From: Aristolochia californica
Taxonomy: Eukaryota; Streptophyta; Magnoliopsida; Piperales; Aristolochiaceae
Length of the DNA stretch: 64,000 nt
Reading direction: 5' to 3'
Assembly (NCBI GenBank): GCA_029961685.1
Contig: JARWKL010000007.1
Location: forward strand, 30,124,027-30,188,026
Shown: positions 10,275 to 23,057 of the stretch, piece after piece
Layout of the letters: the number at the start of each line of letters is the position of its first letter
How positions within the stretch are numbered: the first letter of the stretch is position 1
Program-made: the position numbers and the translations under genes
The notes under the pieces: generated by a model
The model's database searches: none
Told to the model about the DNA's origin: nothing
What the model saw: only the letters and a program-made list of their open reading frames with translations

Positions 10275-13200
10275 TCACCCCCTTCCTGAAGAAAGAGCTT
10301 TACTCAAGCTTGAAAGTGGGGAATAGAGTATGGAAGGAATCGAGTGTCTCCCAAGAGGCTTCCACCAATTCCTCGTCAGTTCACTGAACTATCACCTCCT
10401 ATGCGTTGTTAACTCGCTTTGCTTGAAGGATCTGTGTGTTAGGTTCTTCCCTTGCCGTGGATCGAGTCACCCTTCTTTCCTCTTTTCCCTCCATGGATGA
10501 TCTTGATGTTGGAAGAGAATTCTTGTTTCTTGAACGAGTAATGGTGGAACTCAATTAGAACGAAAGAGCTTTGGAGGAAGCTCAACCTTGGACCTCAAAG
10601 GGAGAATCCGACCTAGACTTCTGAGGGAGAATCTGACCTGTAAAATATAATTTTCTCAATACTTGCCTCTCTTCTCCTTCACGTCCCCCTAAATAGGGTT
10701 GAGGATGGAAATACAAAGATGACCCATAGGTTTAGTGGTTCATGCCACATTACACTAAACCAACCCATAGTAAACCAAACCAAATAAAGTAAACCAAACC
10801 GAATTGAAATTACATGAAAATTAAATTGACATAATTTAATTCCTATGCCTATGGATAACTCGTGATGCTATGGAGTCCATAACACTGTGCAGGAGTGGGC
10901 ATAGACCTGCCATCTTTGAGCGGAGGCAGAGGGGTATGCAGTAGTGGAGAGTCTCCCTTGAACGGCTTGAGAAGGGAGATGTGGAAGACGTTATGTAGCT
11001 TGGCGTCCGGTGGGAGTTTCAAACGATACACCACAGTGCCAATACGGTGAAGAACTTGGAATGGCCCATAAAATTTTGGAGAGAGCTTATGGCATTTGAT
11101 GGCTGCAAGAGAGAGTTGGCAGTATGGTTGAAGTTTGAGCTCAACAAATTCTCCGGGTGCAAAGGAACGGGGACAATGTTCTTTGTCATAAGTATGCTTC
11201 ATTGTGGCTTGTGAATGCTGTAACTGAAGGCGGACCTGAGCAAACATTGCATCTCTGTCGGCTAATGCTTGGTCCAATGCTGCTACCCGAGAAGACCCCT
11301 GTTCATAAGAAAGTAGGCACGGGGGTTCGCGTCCATAAACGACTCGAAAAGGGGTAATACCCAGTGTGGTGTAGTATGAGGTATTATAACAATACTCTGC
11401 CCATGCTAACCAACAAATCCACTGTCGGGGAGTGTCCCCCACAAAGCACTACAAATACATCTCCAATGAGCGGTTAACCACCTCTATCTAGCCGTCTGTC
11501 TGAGGGTGGTGTGATGAAGAAGAGGCTAACTTGGAGCCGTGGAGCTTAAATAGTTCCCCCCAGAATTTACTGGTGAATATAGCATCAGGGTCACTAGTGA
11601 TGGTCTCCGGAAGTCCATGGAGGCGGACAATATTATCCATGAAGAGCTGAGCGACTTGTGTTGCTGTATACGAATGGTTGAGGGCCATAAAGTGGGCATA
11701 TTTCGAGAACCGATCTACCACAACAAGAATAACAGATTTCCCTGCAGAAGGAGGAAGACCATCAATAAAATCCATTGAGAGATCTACCCATACCTGTGAA
11801 GGAAGTTGAAGTGGCTGGAGCAACCCAGCAGGTTGTAAGGATTCAGACTTATTCCTCTGACAGACCTGACATGTGGCAACATAATCAGCAATGACCCACT
11901 TCATACCCCTCCAATAAAACTCCTGACTGGGGCGGAAGTATGTCTTCTGCTGGCCCTCATGTGTAATATCATGAAAGGAGGCAATAATGTCAGGAAGGAG
12001 TGCCGACGAAGGATGAAGATATATGCGTCCTTTATATAGAATAAGACCTTCCTGTAGTGTCTAGTTATTGTCCTTGGAATGATTCTCGATTTGAGCTTGT
12101 AAGGTAAGGAGATCCGGATGATGGCTAGTATCCTGATGGACTGTGTCCAGCAAAAGGGACCTGGGGTGGCTCAGTGCGTGCAGATGTGAATCCCCCAGTT
12201 CTCTGCATGACAAGGCGTCTACCCCACGGTTGAGATAACCCGATTTGTATTCCACCTGAAAATCGAATCCCATTAATTTGCTAAGCCAATGTTGTTGTGG
12301 GGATTTAGTAAGGTGCTTCTCCAATAAGTATTTGAGGCTACAGTGGTCTCTCTAGATCACAAAAGGTCTACCCCACAGATACGGCCTCCAATGCTGCACG
12401 GCTTTGGCCAAACCGATGAGTTCCCTTTCGTAAGTGGCTAACTTGTGATGGTGAGGAGCGAGATGGCGGCTGAAGTAAGCAATGGGGGTGTCCTTGTTGC
12501 TGCAAGACGGCACCTATACCTCCCCTGGTTGTATCACATTCTATGATGAAGTTTTTGGCAAAGTTTGGCAATTGGAGAACTGGAGCTGACGCTAATGCCT
12601 GTTTCAATTTTTTAAATGAGGAGTCCGCCAACTGAGACCACTGAAAGGCATGCTTCTTCAATAAATTGTGCAATGGTGCTGCCAGCTGACCATAATCTTT
12701 GATAAAATTTCTATAATACCCTACGAGACCAAGGAACCCTTTCAAAGCTGTAACGGAGTGAGGTGTGGGCCATTCCTTAACAGCTTGTATCTTACTGAAG
12801 TCTGGTTTCACCCCAGAGGCAGAGATCACATGCCCCAAATAAGCTACTTCGGAAGTGGCAAAGTCACATTTGGCTCGATTGAGAAATAAATGGTGTGCTC
12901 GGAGAATTGTGAAAACCTGTCTCAATTGGTGCAAATGTGCTTCCCAAGTTTTGCTATAGACTAGTATATCATAAAAAAAAACTAAGACATGCTTCTATAA
13001 GAAAGGGTGAAATAACTCGTTCATAACCACTTGAAAGGTGGACGGGGCATTGGATAGCCCAAATGACATCACCACGAACTCGTAGTGACCATGGTGGGTG
13101 CGGAAGGCAGTTTTTTCGACATCCTCCGAATAAACCCGAATCTGATGGTAGCCAGATTTCAAGTCCAACTTGGTGAATAATTGAGAATTGTGTAGCTCAT

Positions 13201-13655
13201 CCAATAATTCATCTACCATCGGAATTGGAAATTTATCTTTGATGTTGCAAGCATTGAGTTCATGGTAATCCACACAAAAGCACCAAGATTTATCTATTTT
13301 TTTACCAGCAATACCGGGGATGAAAAGGGGGAATGGCTAGGCTGAATAATACCCTATTGGAGCATTTGTTGACATTGCTTTTCTATCTCATCTTTTTGCA
13401 CATATGGATAGCGGTAGGGATGCACTATCACTGGTTCTGTGCCCATCTTCAAACGAATTCTGTGATCACAAGCTCGTATAGGTGGAAGGTTTGCAGGTTC
13501 CTGAAATAAATCCGCATATTCGGCCAACAATGAAGCTAAGTTATCCCCCTTTGAAGGACCCACGGAAAGTGTTTGGAGGCTGCATGGGCGCTGGGCGCTA
13601 GTGCCCTGAAGGGTGATCGGATGGCTGTTCTGTGTAAAACTCATGGTAAGGGATT
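10275..13655 (-). pseudogene. Element C pol (protease end, RT, RNase H, integrase, chromodomain), broken
   Basis: Read leftward: the protease-RT linker (13644-13354), RT ([26 protein letters not shown]; 13273-12995), RNase H (GFLGLVGYYRNFIKDYG and IECDTTRGGIGAVLQQ; 12934-12061), integrase (CQVCQRNKSE, MDFIDGLPPSAGKS, SDPDAIFTSKFW; 11904-11488), and the integrase tail (KFYGPFQVL; 11442-10885). The chromodomain remnant continues past the solo LTR (10436-10275). The RT catalytic FFDD reads FFYD, losing one aspartate. The integrase catalytic D, D and the start of the HPQTDG region remain, but a stop follows TDG. Confidence 0.85.
10437..10884 (-). repeat. Solo LTR inside element C
   Basis: 448-bp LTR of the A/B/D type (plus-strand ends TGTTAGGTTCTTCCC and AGTCCATAACA). 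It is flanked by perfect CTGTG duplications (10432-10436 and 10885-10889) with no internal sequence. This is the product expected from recombination between the two LTRs of an inserted element. Confidence 0.92.
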
Positions 13656-13656
13656 G

Positions 13657-13877
13657 GAGTACCTGATCTCGTCTAAGCTAATTGATCAATTCTTGTAATT
13701 CCTTCAATCACTTGACGCCCTAAATAGATCAGGGAAAACGTCAAAGGTTCTATAATTACAATTAGATCCTTATTGAAATTCAAATTACAATTAAACCCCT
13801 AAGGTACTAAAATACAAGTATACTCCATCTATTCTCTTCTCCGGTTCGCCTCTCTTGATGCTATGGAGTCCATAACA
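13657..13877 (-). repeat. Partial 5' LTR of element C
   Basis: 221 bp matching 10056-10274 of the 3' LTR, from GAGTACCTGATCTCG to AGTCCATAACA. The U5-side part and primer site are missing. Confidence 0.85.
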
Positions 13878-13882
13878 CCAGG

Positions 13883-14948
13883 CACCAGGGTCCTGCGTAC
13901 TTCAGGCTGTTCAGGTCCATAGCACCGACAACTATAAGTATCTCAATTACTTACTGATTTTGAGGATATCTTTCATGAACCTACTGCTCTTCCGCCTATT
14001 CGGCACTGTGATCACCGCATTCGATTGAAAATGGGCATTGAATCTGTAGTGGTGTGGCCTTACCATTACCCCCACCTACAGAAGGATGAAATTGAAAGAC
14101 AGTGTCAAAATATGCTCGCCCAGGGAATTATTCAGCCAAGAAGGTGTCCTTTCTCCTCCCCGGTATTACTAGTCCGCAAGCATGATAAGTCGTGGAGGTT
14201 TTGTGTGAATTATAGGCAACTCAATGCTCACACCATTAAAGACAAATTTCCCATCCCATTGGTGGATGAGTTGCTAGATGAGTTACATGGTCCTACTATA
14301 TTTACCAAGCTGGATTTGAAGTCTGGCTATCATCAGATCTGCGTTCATCCATTAGATGTGGAGAAAACAACGTGCCGCACGCACCACGGTCATTATGAGT
14401 TCCTCGTGATGCCATTTTGTCTCTCAAATGCGCCTTCCACATTCCAGGCCCTCATGAATGAAGTATTTTCCTCTCTTGAGGAAATATGTTTTGGTATTTT
14501 TTGATGATATTTTGGTGTATAGCAACAATTGGGAAGAACATCTGCAGTACCTTCACCAGGTATTTACTCTTCTCCGCTCACATCATTTGGTTTTAAATCA
14601 GTCCAAATGTTCTATGGGTACCTCAGAAGTGGCATACTTGGGCCACGTTATTTCAGCAGTAGGGGGTGAAGGTTGACTAGAGTAAGATTCAGGCCATCAC
14701 AGCGTGGCCTCCTCCCACCTCCATTACAGCGTTAAGGGGATTTTTGGGCCTCACTGGGTATTCCAGGAAATTTATCCGCACCTATGGCCAAATTGCAGTA
14801 CCTCTCAACAACCTACTCAAGAAAAATGCCTTTACCTGGTCCGAGACAGCGGCTCATTCCTTTCAGAAGTTGAAAGAGGCATTATCATCCGCACCGGTTT
14901 TGCAGCTACCGGACTTGGGATGAGTCCTTTGTGGTGGAATATGATGCT

Positions 14949-14979
<31 letters not shown>

Positions 14980-16060
14980 TATTGGTGCAGTGTTACACCT
15001 TCAAGGACACCCAATCGCTTATTTTAGTGGCTGGCTTGGCCAACACCACGACAAGTTAGCAGTTTATGAGAGAGAACTGATCAGTTTAGCTAAAGCAATA
15101 CAACATTGGTGGCCTTATCTCTAGGGGCACCCATTTCTAATTCGCATCGATCACTGCAGCCTCAAGTATCTTCTTGATGAGTGCCTAACGACCTCACCTC
15201 AGCAGCACTGGTTAAGTAAACTGATGAGGTTTGATTTTACCGTGGAGTATAAACCTGGGAGTTTGAATATGGGGGCTGATGATTTATCTTGTCGAGACAT
15301 TCCAGAGTCGTAATTACTTGCCATCGGTTAGCCCAGATCTCTCTTGTGGGATTCTATTCGGGAGGAAACACAACAGTATCTGGAAATTATTGCCTTATAT
15401 CATGAGATTCAGCAAGGGAGATCGAAGAAACATTGGACGGTTCAGGATCATCTTGTCCTCTTCAAAAATTGGATCTTTCTACACCACATTTCACCCCTTA
15501 TTCACAACATTCTAGCCTTGTTCCATGATAGTACACATGAGGGCCGACAAAAAACATATTTTTGGATCAGTCAGGATTTTTATTGGAGGGGTATGAAGCG
15601 TAATATAGCCGATTATGTGGCGGCTTGTCAGATTTGTCAATGGAATAAAGCTGAATCATTAAGTCCAGTAGGGTTGCTCCAACCACTTCAGCTGCCGTCA
15701 CAAGTTTGGTCAGATATTTCCATGGACTTCATAGATGGCCTTCCCTCGTCATCCGGCATATCAGTTATATTTGTAGTGGTTGATCGTTTCTCAAAGTATG
15801 GCCATTTGCTCCCTCTGGCGCATCCTTACACTGCAGCTCACGTAGCTCAGCTCTTTATCAATAATATTGTCCGGTTACATGGGATACCTACCTCCATTAC
15901 GAGTGACAGAGATGCCATTACCAGTACATTCTGGAAAGAACTATTCAAGCTGCAAGGCACAACGTTAGCATTCTCTTCCGCCTTCCATCCGCAGACTGAT
16001 GGTCAGACTGTGGTCGTCAACCGGATGATTGAGATGTATCTTCGTTGTTTCGTGGGGGAC
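13883..16060 (+). pseudogene. Element B pol continued: RT, RNase H, integrase core, broken
   Basis: It resumes the protease-RT linker after C, then RT from about 14000 ([55 protein letters not shown]). A frameshift near 14480 splits RT just before the intact FFDDILVYS motif (14493-14520). RNase H is disrupted near 14680 and by a 29-G run that expands the codons of DASGGGIG (14951-14979). Integrase (15344-16060) keeps DFIDGLP, SDRDA and the catalytic region, but reads TDGQTVVVN where the family has TDGQTEV, so the catalytic glutamate is valine. It is cut at 16060 by element D. Confidence 0.87.
14951..14979 (+). repeat. Poly-G run (29 G) inside element B RNase H coding region
   Basis: 29 consecutive G where related copies have GCTTCGGGGGGCGGTATTGG (3885-3890 in A) or CCGGGGGAGGTATAGG (E). 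It changes the frame and length of the coding sequence. Confidence 0.9.
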
Positions 16061-16476
16061 TGTTAGGTTCTTCCCGAGCCATGGATCGAGTCACCCTTCT
16101 TTCCTCTCTTCCCTCCATGGTTGTTCTTGACGCTGGAAGAGGATTCTTGTTTTTGGAACGTGGAATGATGGAAATCAAATAGAATGATGGAGCTTTGAAG
16201 GAAGCTCGACCTTGACCTTAGAGGGAGAATCCGACCTATTTACTCTAATTTTCTCAATACTTGATTTCTCCTTCCTTCACGTCCCCCTAAGTAGGGTTGA
16301 GGACGGAATTACAAAAGTGACCCATAGGTCAGGTGGTTCACACCACATTACATCTAAACCAAACCAAAGTAAACCAAACCAAACAAAGTAAACCAAACCA
16401 AATGAAATTACATTAAAAGTAAATTGACATAATTTAATTCCTATGCCTGTGGATAACTCGTGATGCTATGGAGTCC
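16061..16476 (-). repeat. 3' LTR of element D, lacking its first bases
   Basis: Matches 26347-26750 from TGTTAGGTTCTTCCC onward, but stops at GGAGTCC and joins directly to chromodomain sequence (CATGTCGGGTCAC). The TGTTATG end and polypurine tract are gone. Confidence 0.88.
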
Positions 16477-17949
16477 CATGTCGGGTCACTAGGATCAGCA
16501 TCATCTCATTGCACTAGAATCTCCCAATCACCCTGAATGCGGCGCACGCAGGAGTAGAAAGGACATGTCCCTCATGTAGTAGGGGCAGAGGTGTGTGCAG
16601 CAAGGGAGAATCACCTTGGAAGGCCTTCAGTTGGGAGATATGAAACACATTGTGAATCCTGGCCTCTGGCGGAAGCTACAAGCGGTAGGCAACTGTACCA
16701 ATGCGATCCATAAAATGAAAGGGACCATAATACTTCGAAGAAAGCTTGTGACGTTTGGAGGCTGTCAGCGACAAACACTTGTAGTGTTGGAGACGCAACC
16801 ATACATAATCTCCTGGAGAAAAGAAGACTTTCCGGTGCTTCTTGTCATAACACAACTTCATAGTATGCTGTGCCTCTTGGAGATGAGTACGCACCTCAGT
16901 GAGCAAGGTGTCTCTTTTGGCTAATGCTTGGTCCAAAGTGGTGACCTTAGAGGCACTCGATTCATATAATAAAAGGCTGGGCGGGTCTCTACCATATACT
17001 ACCTTGAATGGGGTTGTGTCGAGTGCGCTGTGGTAGGAGGTGTTGTAACAGAATTCAGCCCAGGCGAGCCACTTAACCCACCTTTTAGGTGAGTCTCCCA
17101 TTAAAGAACGAAGATACATATCAATTGTTCTGTTGACGACCTCTGTCTGACCATCAGTCTGCGGATGGTAGGCTGAAGAGAATGCTAACGTTGTGCCCTG
17201 CAGCTTGAATAGTTCTTTCCAGAATGTACTGGTAAAAATGGCATCCCTGTCACTGGTAATGGAATTAGGCATCCCATGTAAGCGGACAATATTATCCATA
17301 AAGAGCTGAGCGACCTGAGTTGCAGTGTAAGGATGCTCCAGAAGGATGAAGTGCCCATACTTTGAGAAACAATCCACCACTACAAAGATAATGGATTTGC
17401 CTGACGAAGAGGGAAGTCCATCTATGAAGTCCATGGAAATATCAGACTAGACCTATGCCGGCAGCTGAAGTAGTTGGAGCAACCCAGCTGGACTTAATGA
17501 TTCAGCTTTATTCCGTTGACAAATCTGACAAGCCGCCACATAATCGGCTATACTGCGCTTCATGCCCCTCCAATAAAATTCCCAACTGATCTGAAAATTT
17601 GTTTTTTGTCGGCCCTCATGTGTACTATCATGGAAGGAGGCTAAAATGTTGTGAATCAGTGGGGACGTGTGGTGTAGAAATATTCTGTTTTTGTAGAGGA
17701 CCAAATTGTGCTTAACCATCCAATGGGTTGCCACTGTCCGTGCTGGATCTCATGATATAAAGCTATAATTTTCGGGTACTGTTGTGTCTCTTCCCGTGTA
17801 GAATCCAACAAGAGAGCTCTGGGCTGACTTATGGCATGTAATTGCGGCTCTGGAATGTCCCAGCGAGATAAAGCATCAGCCCCTACATTCAAACTCCCAG
17901 GTTTATACTCTATAGTAAAGTCAAACCCCATAAGTTTACTTAACCAATG
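16477..17949 (-). pseudogene. Element D integrase and partial chromodomain (plus RNase H end)
   Basis: The minus strand carries the end of RNase H (KLMGFDFTIEYKPG; 17931 leftward), the zinc-binding part of integrase (CQICQRNKAES; 17734-17453) and a long open frame (17434-16676) with [40 protein letters not shown] and KYYGPFHFM. All three catalytic acidic residues of integrase are visible in this copy. One stop near 17447 separates the zinc finger from the core. The chromodomain is cut by the deletion at 16477. Confidence 0.88.
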
Positions 17950-18356
17950 TGTTATGAACTCTATAGCATCACGAGTTACCAGCAGGCGTAGGAATTAATT
18001 AATGTGATTTTCAATTTCCATGTAATTGATTTTGGTTTGGTTTGGTTTAGAATTAATTTGGCTTGAACCATTGACCCAATGGTCTAAATTGTATTTGGCG
18101 TCCTCAACCCTATTTAAGGGGACGACTAGGTTAATGAAAGACAACAATTGAGTCTACTTTAGCCTAGAGTAAATTAACTAAACAGGTCGAGAGCTCCTTC
18201 AAGCTCTCTCCCATTTTTCCCCCAATTCCTTTTCCGAAATTCCCTTTCCAAAATTCTTCTTCAGCACTCCATCAATATACCTTAACGTCAAGCAAGCATT
18301 GGAAGGAAGAGAAGAGAGGAGAATGACAAGATCCATGGCTCGTGAGGATCCTAACA
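17950..18356 (+). repeat. 5' LTR of element E
   Basis: 407-bp LTR ending GATCCTAACA. It contains AACCCTATTTAAGGG at 18106-18120, a TATA-like core also found in the LTRs of J and L. The gag-start ATG seen in the 3' LTR (23428) is TTG here. Confidence 0.9.
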
Positions 18357-19548
18357 ATGTGGTATCAGGCAGGTCCACCCTCGGCGACTCCTCTTCTTTA
18401 GAGGACATACGTCAATTGCTTTCAGACCTTCAACAATGATCCACTCTTCAAGGTACTAAAATTACTAACATCCATAATACATTGCACACGCTGTAATCCT
18501 CTCTCCAAACAGTCATCCACCAACTTTCTGCAATGCAATCGCCAACGCCACCACCAGCCACCAACTTTCAACCACAGGCAGTACATCAACCACACTTCAC
18601 GCCACCACAACCCCCACCACTGCGCCAACAACCTGTTCCCATGGCTACTCACGCACAGGGACCAACTACGGTTCCCAGGTACTTTAAACTCAATTTTCCT
18701 ACATATGATGGCTCTAAGGATCCTTTACTTTGGTTCACGAAATGTGAGCAATTTTTCTATCATCAACAAATGGTGGATATGGACAAGGTTACACTAGAGG
18801 CCTACCACTTGCTTGATGAAGCGCTCATGTGGTTCCATCACTACCGAAATGTCCATTCCACTCAAGATTGGCTACACTTTAAACATGCTTGCCAGATGAG
18901 GTTTGGACCTCCAACTAGTAGCAACCTAGTGGGGGAATTGATCAACTATAAATAGACTAGCACCTTAGAATTGTACCAAAAAACGTTCCAAGAAAGGTTG
19001 GCCCGAGCCAGTGAATTTGTTCCTCCTCACCTACATGTTCAAATTTTTAATGTTGGATTGACTGAGGCCGTTAGATTGGAAGTGGAATTACTTGGTCCGA
19101 CAGACTTGGACTCAGCCATGAATTATGCCAGAGCTGTGGAACACAAACAAAGAGTTCTAAAAGAATCCTTAGGCCAAAAAGCATTTTGGAACAATAGAAT
19201 ACATGGTACTGCACCTGGCCCACGTTTTGGCTCCTTTGCCCCTAATCGAGCAGACCAGTCTACAAGTGTGTCCCCCCGCACTCTTCCACGTAAATTTTTG
19301 ACTAAACAGGAAATGGAGGCTAGAAAGGCCAAGGGCCTATGTTTTAATTGTGATGAACAATTCCTTCCAGGACATACCTGTAAACGTTTATTCAGTATTG
19401 AACTTTGGGAAGAAGGTTCCAAAGAGCTTCCTAAAAATGAATGTGTGGAAGAGGAACAACAAGAACCAGAACTCTCCCTCCATGCCATGCATGGCCTGTG
19501 TAGTTCTAATACCTTGCAGGTAAAGGCCAAGTTGCACCACCTCATGCT
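18357..19548 (+). pseudogene. Element E gag, broken
   Basis: The frame begins in the LTR (ARED-PNNVVSGRSTLGDSSS) and crosses the primer site. It has stops at about 18437 and 18496, then open gag core from 18533 (YFKLNFPTYDGSKDPLLWFTKC) with a TAG at about 18953. From 18971 the frame is open through the nucleocapsid zinc knuckle (CFNCDEQFLPGHTCKRLF, all cysteines and the histidine present) and directly into protease. Gag packages element RNA in cytoplasmic particles. Confidence 0.86.
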
Positions 19549-21390
19549 ACTTGCTTTAGTCGATTCTGGCAGCACACATAATTTTATCAGTGAGCCCGCA
19601 GCGAAACAATTGGGATTGGAAATTCAACAGCAAAGGGGTCTCTCGGTTTTAGTGGCCAATGGGGTTAAAATTTCCAATGTGGGGTTATGTGCAAACACCC
19701 TTTTTACCATTGAGGGACATTCATTTCAGGCGGACTTACTGGTCATTCCTTTGGCCGGATTTGATTTGGTGGTCGGGGTCAAATGGCTTCAGTTATTAGG
19801 CCCTATATTGTGGGACTTTCAGGCTCGGACTATGACATTTATAGCACCACAGGGCCAGATTACATTACAGGGTATTGTGGCACAGGTACCTAATGCACTT
19901 CACACTTTACAGCTTCAGAACACTGGTGATTGTCAGTTAGCTCCTTTACTTACAACATTTGCGGATTTATTTAATGACCCTATGGGTCTACCACCAGTGC
20001 GTCACTGTGATCACCGCATTCGTTTAAAGTTGGGAACCGATCCAGTAGTGGTGCGCCCTTATCGTTACCCACATATACAAAAAGATGAAATAGAAAGACG
20101 GTGCATGAATATGCTCGCTCAAGGAGTGATCCAGCCCAGTCGGTCTCCCTTCTCCTCACCTGTTTTAATGGTACGCAAAAAGGATAAATCATGGAGGTTT
20201 TGTGTTGACTATAGGCAACTCAATTTGAAGACAATTAAAGACAAGTTCCCCAGTCTAGTGGTGGACGAGTTGCTGGATGAGTTACATGGTGCTACGATTT
20301 TTACCAAGTTAGATTTGAAATCGGGCTATCATCAAATTAGAGTTCACCCGGCAGATGTCGAGAAGACTGCGTTCCGCACGCACCACGGTCATTTCGAGTT
20401 CCTCGTCATGCCCTTCCGTCTCTCCAATGCACCCTCCACCTTTTAGGCCCTCATGAATGAGGTATTTTCCTCGCTTCTGCGCAATTATGTGTTAGTATTT
20501 TTTCATTACATCCTGGTCTATAGCAAAAATTGGGTCGAACATCTCCAACACCTCCATCAGGTATTTACCATTCTATGCACTCATCATTTGGTTTTGAATA
20601 AATCCAAATGTTCTATGGGCACCTCCGAAGTGGCATATTTGGGCCACGTCATATCACTTGTTGGCGTGAAAGTTGACCAGAACATGATACAAGCAGTAAT
20701 AGATTGGCCATCCCCCACCTCCCTCACAACATTAAGGGATTTTTGGGCCTAGCAGGATATTACAGAAAATTTATCCAATCTTATGGCCAGATAGCAGCAC
20801 CACTCAACAACCTTCTCAAAAAACATGCATTCAACTGGTCTTCTTCAGCGGATTAGACATTTCAGCTGTTAAAGGAGGCCTTAGCCTCAGCGCTTGTACT
20901 ACAATTACCAGATTTTGATGAAGACTTTGTGATGGAATGTGATGCATCCGGGGGAGGTATAGGGGAAGTGTTACAACAATTGGGACACCCCATTGCTTAT
21001 TTCAGCCACCAGTTGGGACAACACCACCACAAATTAGATGCATATGAGAGGGAATTGATTGGGTTTGCCAAGGCTGTGCAACATTGGCGGCCTTATTTAT
21101 GGGAATGACCATTTCTCATTCGTACAGATCATTGCAGCCTCAAGTATCTTCTTGAACAACGCCTCACCACATCACCACAGCAGCATTGGTTAACTAAACT
21201 CATGGGCTTTGATTTTACTATTTAATATAAGCCAGGAAGTTCGAATTTGGGGGCTGATGCTTTGTCACGTCGGGACATTCCAGATCCACAAGTTTATGCT
21301 ATCAGCAACCCACTTTCACTTTTGCTGGACTCTATTTGTGAGGAAACACATCAATATCTGGAACTTATTTTATTATATCAGGATATTTAA
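19549..21390 (+). pseudogene. Element E protease, RT and RNase H, broken
   Basis: The protease has LVDSGSTHNFIS with the catalytic DSG. It is fused in frame to RT ([44 protein letters not shown]) up to a TAG at 20444 (Q codon before ALMNEVF). The polymerase motif that should read FFDDILVYS reads FFHYILVYS, so both catalytic aspartates are lost. A one-base deletion near 20740 (LRDFWA for LRGFLG) shifts the frame. RNase H continues in pieces to about 21390 with ECDASGGG and TDHCSLKYLLEQRL. Confidence 0.88.
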
Positions 21391-23057
21391 CAGGGGACAA
21401 CAACTCATCATTGGACGATTCAAGATCATCTTATACTCTACAAAAACAAGATTTTTATGCATCATACATCCCCACTTCTTCATACCATCCTGTCTTCTAT
21501 CCATGATAGCACACATGAGGGTCGACAGAAAACCTATTTTCGAATCAGTCGGGAATTTTATTGGAAGGGCATGAAAAGCATGATTGCTGATTATGTAGCT
21601 GCTTGTCAGATTTGTCAACAAAAAAGGACAAATCTTTAAGTCCTACCGGCCTACTACAACCTCTACAACTGCCGTCTCAAATTTGGTCCGATATTTCAAT
21701 GGACTTTATTGATGGCCTTCCCACTTCATCCGGTAAATCAGTGATATTCGTTGTGGTTGATCGTTTTTCAAAATATGGTCACTTCATTGCTTTGGTGCAT
21801 CCATATACTGCTGCTCAGGTCACTCAGTTATTTATGGACAACATTGTCCGATTACACGGAATTCCCACATCCATTATCAGTGACAGGGATGCCATTTTTA
21901 CCAGTATCTTTTGGAAGGAATTATTCAAAGTACAGGGCACCCAATTGGCATTTTCTTCTGCATATCATCCACAAACTGACGGACAAACCGAGGTCATCAA
22001 TCGCACGATTAAAATGTATATTCGTTGTTTTGTAGGGGACTCACCTAAACGGTGGGTGAAGTGGCTTTCCTGGGCAGAAATTTGCTATAACTCCTCTTAC
22101 CACACCGCACTGAGAACTACTCCTTTCAGGGTAGTTTATGGCAGAGATCCACCTCGTCTGTTACCATATGAACTAGGGGCATCCAAAGTCGTCACTTTGG
22201 ACCAGGCATTAGCTGAAAGAGACGCTATGATCAGTGAGGTACGTGCTAATATCCAGGAGGCCCAACACTCTATGAAGCTATTAAACACCTAGCCAATACT
22301 ACCCAAAAAAATGGCCTATTAGAAGCGGAAGACATAGGTACTTAACCCAGGACCATAACATTACACCCTGCCTGCCCGAGCCAACGACCACGGTGGCCTT
22401 AACACAGCAACGGAGACCAAAATAACTGCGACCGCCAGGGGCGTACGGTCCACATTGGGCCGTGCAATCACGGGGATTCGAAGTCGGGACGTAGCGCTAG
22501 CTCTGATACCAAATGTTAAGCACCTAGCCAATACTACCCAAAAGACCGGCCTGTTAGGAGCGAAAGACATAGGTACTTAACCCAGGACCATTACAGAAGC
22601 TCTATTATGATAAGAAGCACCGTGAGGTATCTTATTTTCCAGGAGACTATGTGTGGTTAAAGTTTCAACACTACCTTCAGCTGTCCCTAACTGCCTCCAA
22701 GCGCCATAAGCTTTCTCCAAAATATTATGGTCCATTTCAGGTGTTGGACTAAATTGGCCCTGTGGCCTACCTCTTGTAGCTACCAACCGAGGCAAAGATA
22801 CATAATGTATTTTACGTATCCCAATTGAAGCCATTTCAGGGTGACTCGCCCCTACTGCACACTCCTCTGCCGCCACTCCATGAGGGCAGAGTTCTTTCTA
22901 CTCTAGTTCAGGCATTTAAAGCATGCCACATTCAAGGCAATTGGGAAATTCTCATCCAGTGGGGCGATGCAGACCCCAGTGACATGACATGGGAGCCGTT
23001 ATCAGCATTTAGACTTCTCTATCCTTCCTTCGATCTTGAGGACAAGATCTTTCTCCA

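Larger units (their letters stand above)
9898..13877 (-). mobile_element. Element C: truncated chromovirus, minus strand
   Basis: Own parts are 9898-10436 and 10885-13877. Flanks are CTAGG (9893-9897) and CCAGG (13878-13882), a target duplication with one C-to-T change. On the minus strand a partial 5' LTR joins directly to the protease/RT region near 13656, so the whole gag, the primer site and about half the 5' LTR are deleted. The LTR type differs from A, B and D (it contains TAGATCAGGGAAAACG). A solo LTR is inserted in its chromodomain. Confidence 0.85.

Noticed and set aside
22361..22570. Open frames inside TRIM copies (22361-22570, 44528-44719, 48092-48331) as genes
   Set aside because: They cover terminal repeats and differ in length and frame between copies; TRIMs are noncoding.
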